Source of the DNA: Apostichopus japonicus
Taxonomy: Eukaryota; Echinodermata; Holothuroidea; Aspidochirotida; Stichopodidae
Length of the DNA stretch: 64,000 bases
Assembly (NCBI RefSeq): GCF_037975245.1
Contig: NC_092568.1
Location: forward strand, 33,264,501-33,328,500
Direction: 5' to 3'
Below the pieces are notes generated by a model. That model was not told the DNA's origin. It was given only the letters and a program-made list of their open reading frames with translations, and did no database searches. Positions within the stretch are counted from its first letter, which is position 1. The number at the start of each line of letters is the position of its first letter. Positions 59,728-64,000 of this stretch are shown one piece after another. Made by a program: the position numbers and the translations under genes.

Positions 59728-62494
59728 ATATACGTGCTTAAGGTTCACTTGGATCGTTTTACACCTTTCAAACTGACTAAGTCATATAATATATCATTGT
59801 ACACAATAATATATCCCTCTATATGAAACGTAACGATTTAGGTGGTTATATATGCCGTTTGGACACTGTTGCGTAATATGATGGAATATCTTTCATATAT
59901 TCTGCATATATAGGTTGTATATAGACACCCATGCAGACAGACCTATTTTACGACTTTTTAAGTGCCGCATTAGACTGTGCATTCCGCTATAGAGAGGTAC
60001 ACGCATATTATATAAAGTAGTAATAGTAATTTGGGTCTCGTCTATCCGACATGCTCAGTGATTAACCTCCGCCACGTATCACGATCTTGCGCAAGGTTAA
60101 CTGCTTCCTCGAAATTGTTAATGTTAACATCATTATTAAAGTCGTTAGTATATAAACATACTGATTAATGTACCGTTTCTATATATATACTGGCAATTTA
60201 GCTGCATCATTAATTAAGTGTATACGCGAACGCGCTGCAATAAATCACATATACGAAGAGCGTGCATATGTATGAACCCGCGGGCGTTATACAAACGGGA
60301 GCATCTTATATACCGCCTTCGAAGCGTTACCAATTTGTGTTTGAGCAGCACAGAAACGGTACATTAATGACGTGTATTCGGTTGTTATGGCTGGTCGTTG
60401 CGTGGAACTGCGTTGCGCTATTGCTACGGATGCATGAGAACAAACTGAAGTTGTTTTCACTATGGATACTGAGGAACCCGTACAATAGAGTAAAGCCAAA
60501 ATTCTGGCGCAAATTTAGATAACAAATTCAAGTTGAGGCTATATGAAGTAGTGAATACACAATTTCAGATCTCCATTTGAATTAGAAGAATAAAGGTGTG
60601 CGTTTGCCTCGATGCGCAACGCACACATAGCGACCGTCTTTTGCGTACTATATCACGGAGAGTATCATTAATTGTTACGCAATAATCAATCACCAGAGAG
60701 CAATTTCCTATGTACTTGTGTACGTAAGGAAAGGTAGCTTTGGTTACATGACCGTGCACTGCTCAAGGAATCAATGATGTGACCGACAGGAAGGTTGACA
60801 TACCGGGACAGGACGATTGTACTAAATATATAGTAAAGGCTGCCTCATACCACATACGGTAAGTTTAAGTTTAAAATACTTAGCGTAATTATCTCAATTA
60901 TATAGGTAAATGTAACAGGAATACCTATATACTTGAATCTTTGAAATACATGGACTTTAAAGCAGAATTTTGCGTTTGGTCGCCGTTTTACTACTTTTTT
61001 GACATGTCCATCGAGTTTTTTCACATATATCAATCACAAACAGCAAACTAAGATATTAGCCAAGTTTTTCCCTGCCAATAACGTTAATTGACGAGTAGTT
61101 AAGGATATTTGCAGATAATGAGAAAAGTGTCCACGACAAATTCCACATTTAAATTAATCGCATACAGTTCCCCCAAACCCACTAGTTTGAATTCAACCAA
61201 TCAGAGATGTAGGTTTAGTTATGAGCCGTTGCTAAAAATAGATTCAAGACTTTGCGTTGGTACAACCAGGGAGTTGTTATGGAACTCCCTGGTACAACTG
61301 CCATATAGACTGTACACAAATCAAAACATGGTGTTGTATTACGTATTGGTCAATGACGTTCGTGATGTTAATATTCATATTATGGGCGAGGTTTATTGGG
61401 ATCCCAACGGAAAATATCTTGGAGACATACAAAGTTGAAAGTTCCAAATTTTTCGACTTTTATGCCACCATTTGAAGTAAGATCTAAATAGATAAGCTAG
61501 TTATGTATGTCGTTATCGCATAATGGAGTCAGTGGGGTTGAGAAAAATCATAGAAAAGGACGCAAAATGCTGTTTTAAACTGTAGCCAGTATATAGTGTT
61601 CCAGATCATTTACGCTCAGCCTAAACAAAATTAACGTTTAAAGCTATAGTTGAAAATAAACATATCTGTGACTTCATCCACTGTCTTGTGCTTACGAGCT
61701 TACCCTTTCCTCCTTATTCACTTTAAAACGAGTTGATGTTATTAGAGTGCAGGATTTCAACCGTGTTTTTTAAGGATACAATCGACGATAATGTAAGCAT
61801 GAAAGTAAAACAAATATAAACCTGCAATTGTCATGTAAATGTTTATTTGTCCAAACCTATGCATGATAAACACAAGTGTATTGCAAATGTATAGCTTTGA
61901 ATTTCCTTGATTTTATTGATTACTAAATTGCTTGGTTGAATTCCCTTTTTTCCGGAAGGAGGAGGTAGGGGGCTAGGCCTGACGTAAGGTTTGGTACCCA
62001 ATTTGACTAAATCCAGTGGTTCAGTATATTATGTGTACACGCAACATGTATTATGATGATCTCATTCATAGCTTTCGAATTGTAGAATTTTCTATACAGT
62101 TAAGGAAAGTAATATCAATATAGGTATACCGAAACAAAAGAAAATCGTTTAATTAAAGTTCGTCGGTGAAATATTTCTAACAGGTTACTTTTTAACCGGA
62201 CCCCTTTTTCCATTTTTTCTATTTCTGGCCTTTCAATTAAGTTGGAGTCACGTATATAGATCAGTGGCCCTGGACCAGGATCCATTTGACTTATGATACA
62301 AATTCTGCTCTGCTAATAATAACAGAAACAAGCAATATGTATTCGAGTATGTTTGCGTGAAGAGACCGGGTGTGGAGTAATTATAATTTATTTGGCTTTC
62401 TTGTCAACATTCCCAGTAAACCGTTTCACATCGTTCAACGTTTCCCATTCTTGAACTGAAATGTTTAACCTTGATTTATTATCATTTCTTCCAG
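59728..62494. other. Intergenic, no gene established
   Basis: Open frames at 60262-60522 and 61109-61438 lack recognisable domains or splice support. A short perfect hairpin lies at 61266-61292. Confidence 0.4.
61266..61292. repeat. Perfect 10-bp inverted repeat with 7-base loop
   Basis: CCAGGGAGTT pairs with AACTCCCTGG across GTTATGG. The word GGTACAAC also occurs as a direct repeat on both sides. No function is assigned. Confidence 0.8.
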
Positions 62495-62517
62495 AACAAG
62501 TTTAAAATCTACAAGCC

Positions 62518-62613
62518 ATGAGTCGTCGGACGACAACAGATAAGATGAGTATGTTTGTTCCCTTGGATAACTCCGAATCAAGTTTCGAGTCAAGCACTAG
62601 CTCAGAAAACAGG
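62518..62613 (+). CDS. Possible first coding exon of an unidentified gene
   Basis: A pyrimidine-rich acceptor (TTTCTTCCAG, exon edge 62495) is followed by 23 bases and a start codon, then 32 codons beginning MSRRTTTDKMSMFVPLDNSE, serine-rich toward the end, and a good donor GTAAGC at phase 0. This has the shape of a first coding exon with a spliced 5' leader. The next exon was not found before the window ends, and the protein is not recognised. It could also be a chance arrangement. Confidence 0.35.
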
Positions 62614-62809
62614 GTAAGCCCAGACCATACCGTACTTCCCTAGCTCCGAAACTTAGGTGCATAAATCAGACCAGGCTCCAAGCCACACTCATCCAGACCG
62701 TTTCTAACATATATACATTACTTAAGTATACGTTTAATTATATTGTATGGTTCAGCGCCGATCTACCTAGAGGAACTCCTCTATGAACACAGGACAGGTA
62801 CGGTACTTA

Positions 62810-63183
62810 GATCAAGCACACAACACATGATATGTGTACCTGCTGTACGCACTTCCACCTATGGGGACCGCTACATCAAGCACACAACACATGCTATTTA
62901 TACCTACTGTACACACTTCCAACTATGGGGACAGCTATAGATCAAGCCTTCACAACACATGCTATTTGGACCTACTCTACACACTTCCACCTATGGGGAC
63001 CGTTACATCAAGCACACAACACATGATATCAATACCTACTCTACACACTTCCACCTATGGGGACCGCTACATCAAGCACAACACATGTTATCAATACACT
63101 TCCACCTACGGGACCGCTAGATCAAGCACACAATACATGGTATTTGTACCACTGTACAGACTTCCACCTATGGGGACCGCTGT
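62810..63183 (+). repeat. ~62-bp tandem repeat derived from a LINE reading frame
   Basis: About six units share CACTTCCACCTATGGGGACC and CAAGCACACAACACATG. Each unit contains the codons for TSTYGDR, which occur once in the adjoining LINE frame at 63162-63182, so the array appears to have grown from that part of the element. Confidence 0.8.
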
Positions 63184-63410
63184 TTTGCAAGAGCAGGTCC
63201 ACAAATCTGGAACAGTCTTCCCTTACATTAAGAAACAATCCAAGATTTGTCAACTTTTCAGAAGAGACTCAAGTCGTTCTTATTTGTAAATGCTCATTAT
63301 CCCAGCTGGTTAACCCATGTTTTGATGACTGTTATGTTGTTTTTACTGTGTACCTTGCACAAGCAGCGCTTCTAAGCAGTTTCTAGCTGGATAAAAGCGC
63401 TATACAAAGT
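63162..63410 (+). pseudogene. CR1/L2-like LINE 3' end
   Basis: One frame reads TSTYGDRCFARAGPQIWNSL, has a stop after PLH, then continues DLSTFQKRLKSFLFV to a stop near 63375. The STYGDR...P-x-x-WNSLP...F-x-x-x-L-K-x-x-L order is the usual C-terminal tail of CR1/L2-type reverse transcriptase proteins. The following TAAAAGCGCTATACAAA resembles the 3' UTR end common in these elements. It is a dead 5'-truncated copy. Confidence 0.8.
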
Positions 63411-64000
63411 CATATTTATTAATATTTTTATAATACTATTTCTTCTAACCTATATGTCGATGCGAATCCTCAACTATTTTAATCCGAGAAAATAATTAAT
63501 CAATTTTTCTTATAGCGACAATGATTTCCGACAATGTTCCCTTTCATTTCACGAAAGGCGTTAGACACCATAAGTAGTACAAAAGGATTTTCCAGCAAGG
63601 TTACCTCATTCAGTTAACAAAAGAAATAAGTTGAGTAGAGCTCGCCCCATTTTCTGTAAGGAATGCACCCTTATTTAATACCCCTGGCCCAAAGATCGAT
63701 AAAGCTGATGGGGTTTTTCAATCACGGTCGATATAAATCCCTATGCAGTCCCACAACATGCGGGGGGTTCAGTTGCTACAGTAATAGCAAACAATAGCGT
63801 TTGGAAATGCAAAACCGCTTTCGAATGTTTGTAAACGTACGGGGATCGTTTTAAATTAACTCAGCGTGTTAGCGCAAAGCTTAGGATGCTCAAGTTTACG
63901 ACCATTTATAATATACAATTTCATCTTATCCGTTAACTCTATGGAAACAGCTTTGCTTTACCCGCTTCATTGTGAACGAAAATCTTTCCTTCAGTCGTTG
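63411..64000. other. Window end, no gene recognised
   Basis: Nothing coding is supported. It may be intron of the possible gene starting at 62495. Confidence 0.35.

Noticed and set aside
61109-61475. Overlapping plus-strand frames of 109 and 72 residues
   Set aside because: No domain recognised; includes a perfect hairpin, which is unlike coding sequence.

Overview
The window is animal nuclear DNA. It has spliced genes with GT-AG introns of about 0.3-4 kb, low GC by eye, many microsatellites and minisatellites, LINE and DNA-transposon remains, and no operons or ribosome-binding sites. A marine invertebrate, possibly an echinoderm or another invertebrate deuterostome, would fit the gene types and repeat style. 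That is inference; no species can be named from the sequence alone.

Three genes could be rebuilt exon by exon with every splice phase agreeing. (1) A DDHD1-type phosphatidic-acid-preferring phospholipase A1 lies on the minus strand, with 11 coding exons from 35391 down to 17248 and a predicted 738 residues. (2) A small four-helix membrane protein resembling TMEM72 lies on the minus strand, with five exons from 44750 to 40808 and 167 residues. (3) An SLC16/monocarboxylate-transporter-like protein lies on the plus strand, with four coding exons from 53922 to 56971 and 425 residues. A possible first coding exon of a further plus-strand gene sits at 62495-62613. The three genes have no evident functional link beyond being neighbours.

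Layout. 1-17247 has no recognisable gene; it holds a hAT-type MITE at 5105-5445, a dispersed repeat with nuclear-receptor-like half sites near 10.1 kb, a long fold-back element at 13.15-13.42 kb and a minisatellite at 15.85-16.47 kb. 17248-35408 is the phospholipase gene. Its last intron carries an apparently unbroken 532-bp GGGA array and a 29-bp minisatellite of about 32 copies; another intron holds a 1.95-kb hAT element with intact target duplication. 40808-44750 is the TMEM72-like gene. 45-53 kb is repeat-rich: an 18-bp minisatellite, LINE remains, and a DDE-transposase pseudogene split by a MITE. 53905-56971 is the transporter. 57.5-59.8 kb is a cluster of MITE ends, and 62.8-63.4 kb is a LINE 3' end with an internal tandem amplification.

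No wholly new biological system was found. The observations most worth following are a family of hAT-like MITEs with related ends and 8-bp target duplications, the nested insertion at 49.4-50.3 kb, the four-fold tandem copy of a splice donor in the phospholipase gene, the GGGA array, and the tandem repeat born inside a LINE reading frame.
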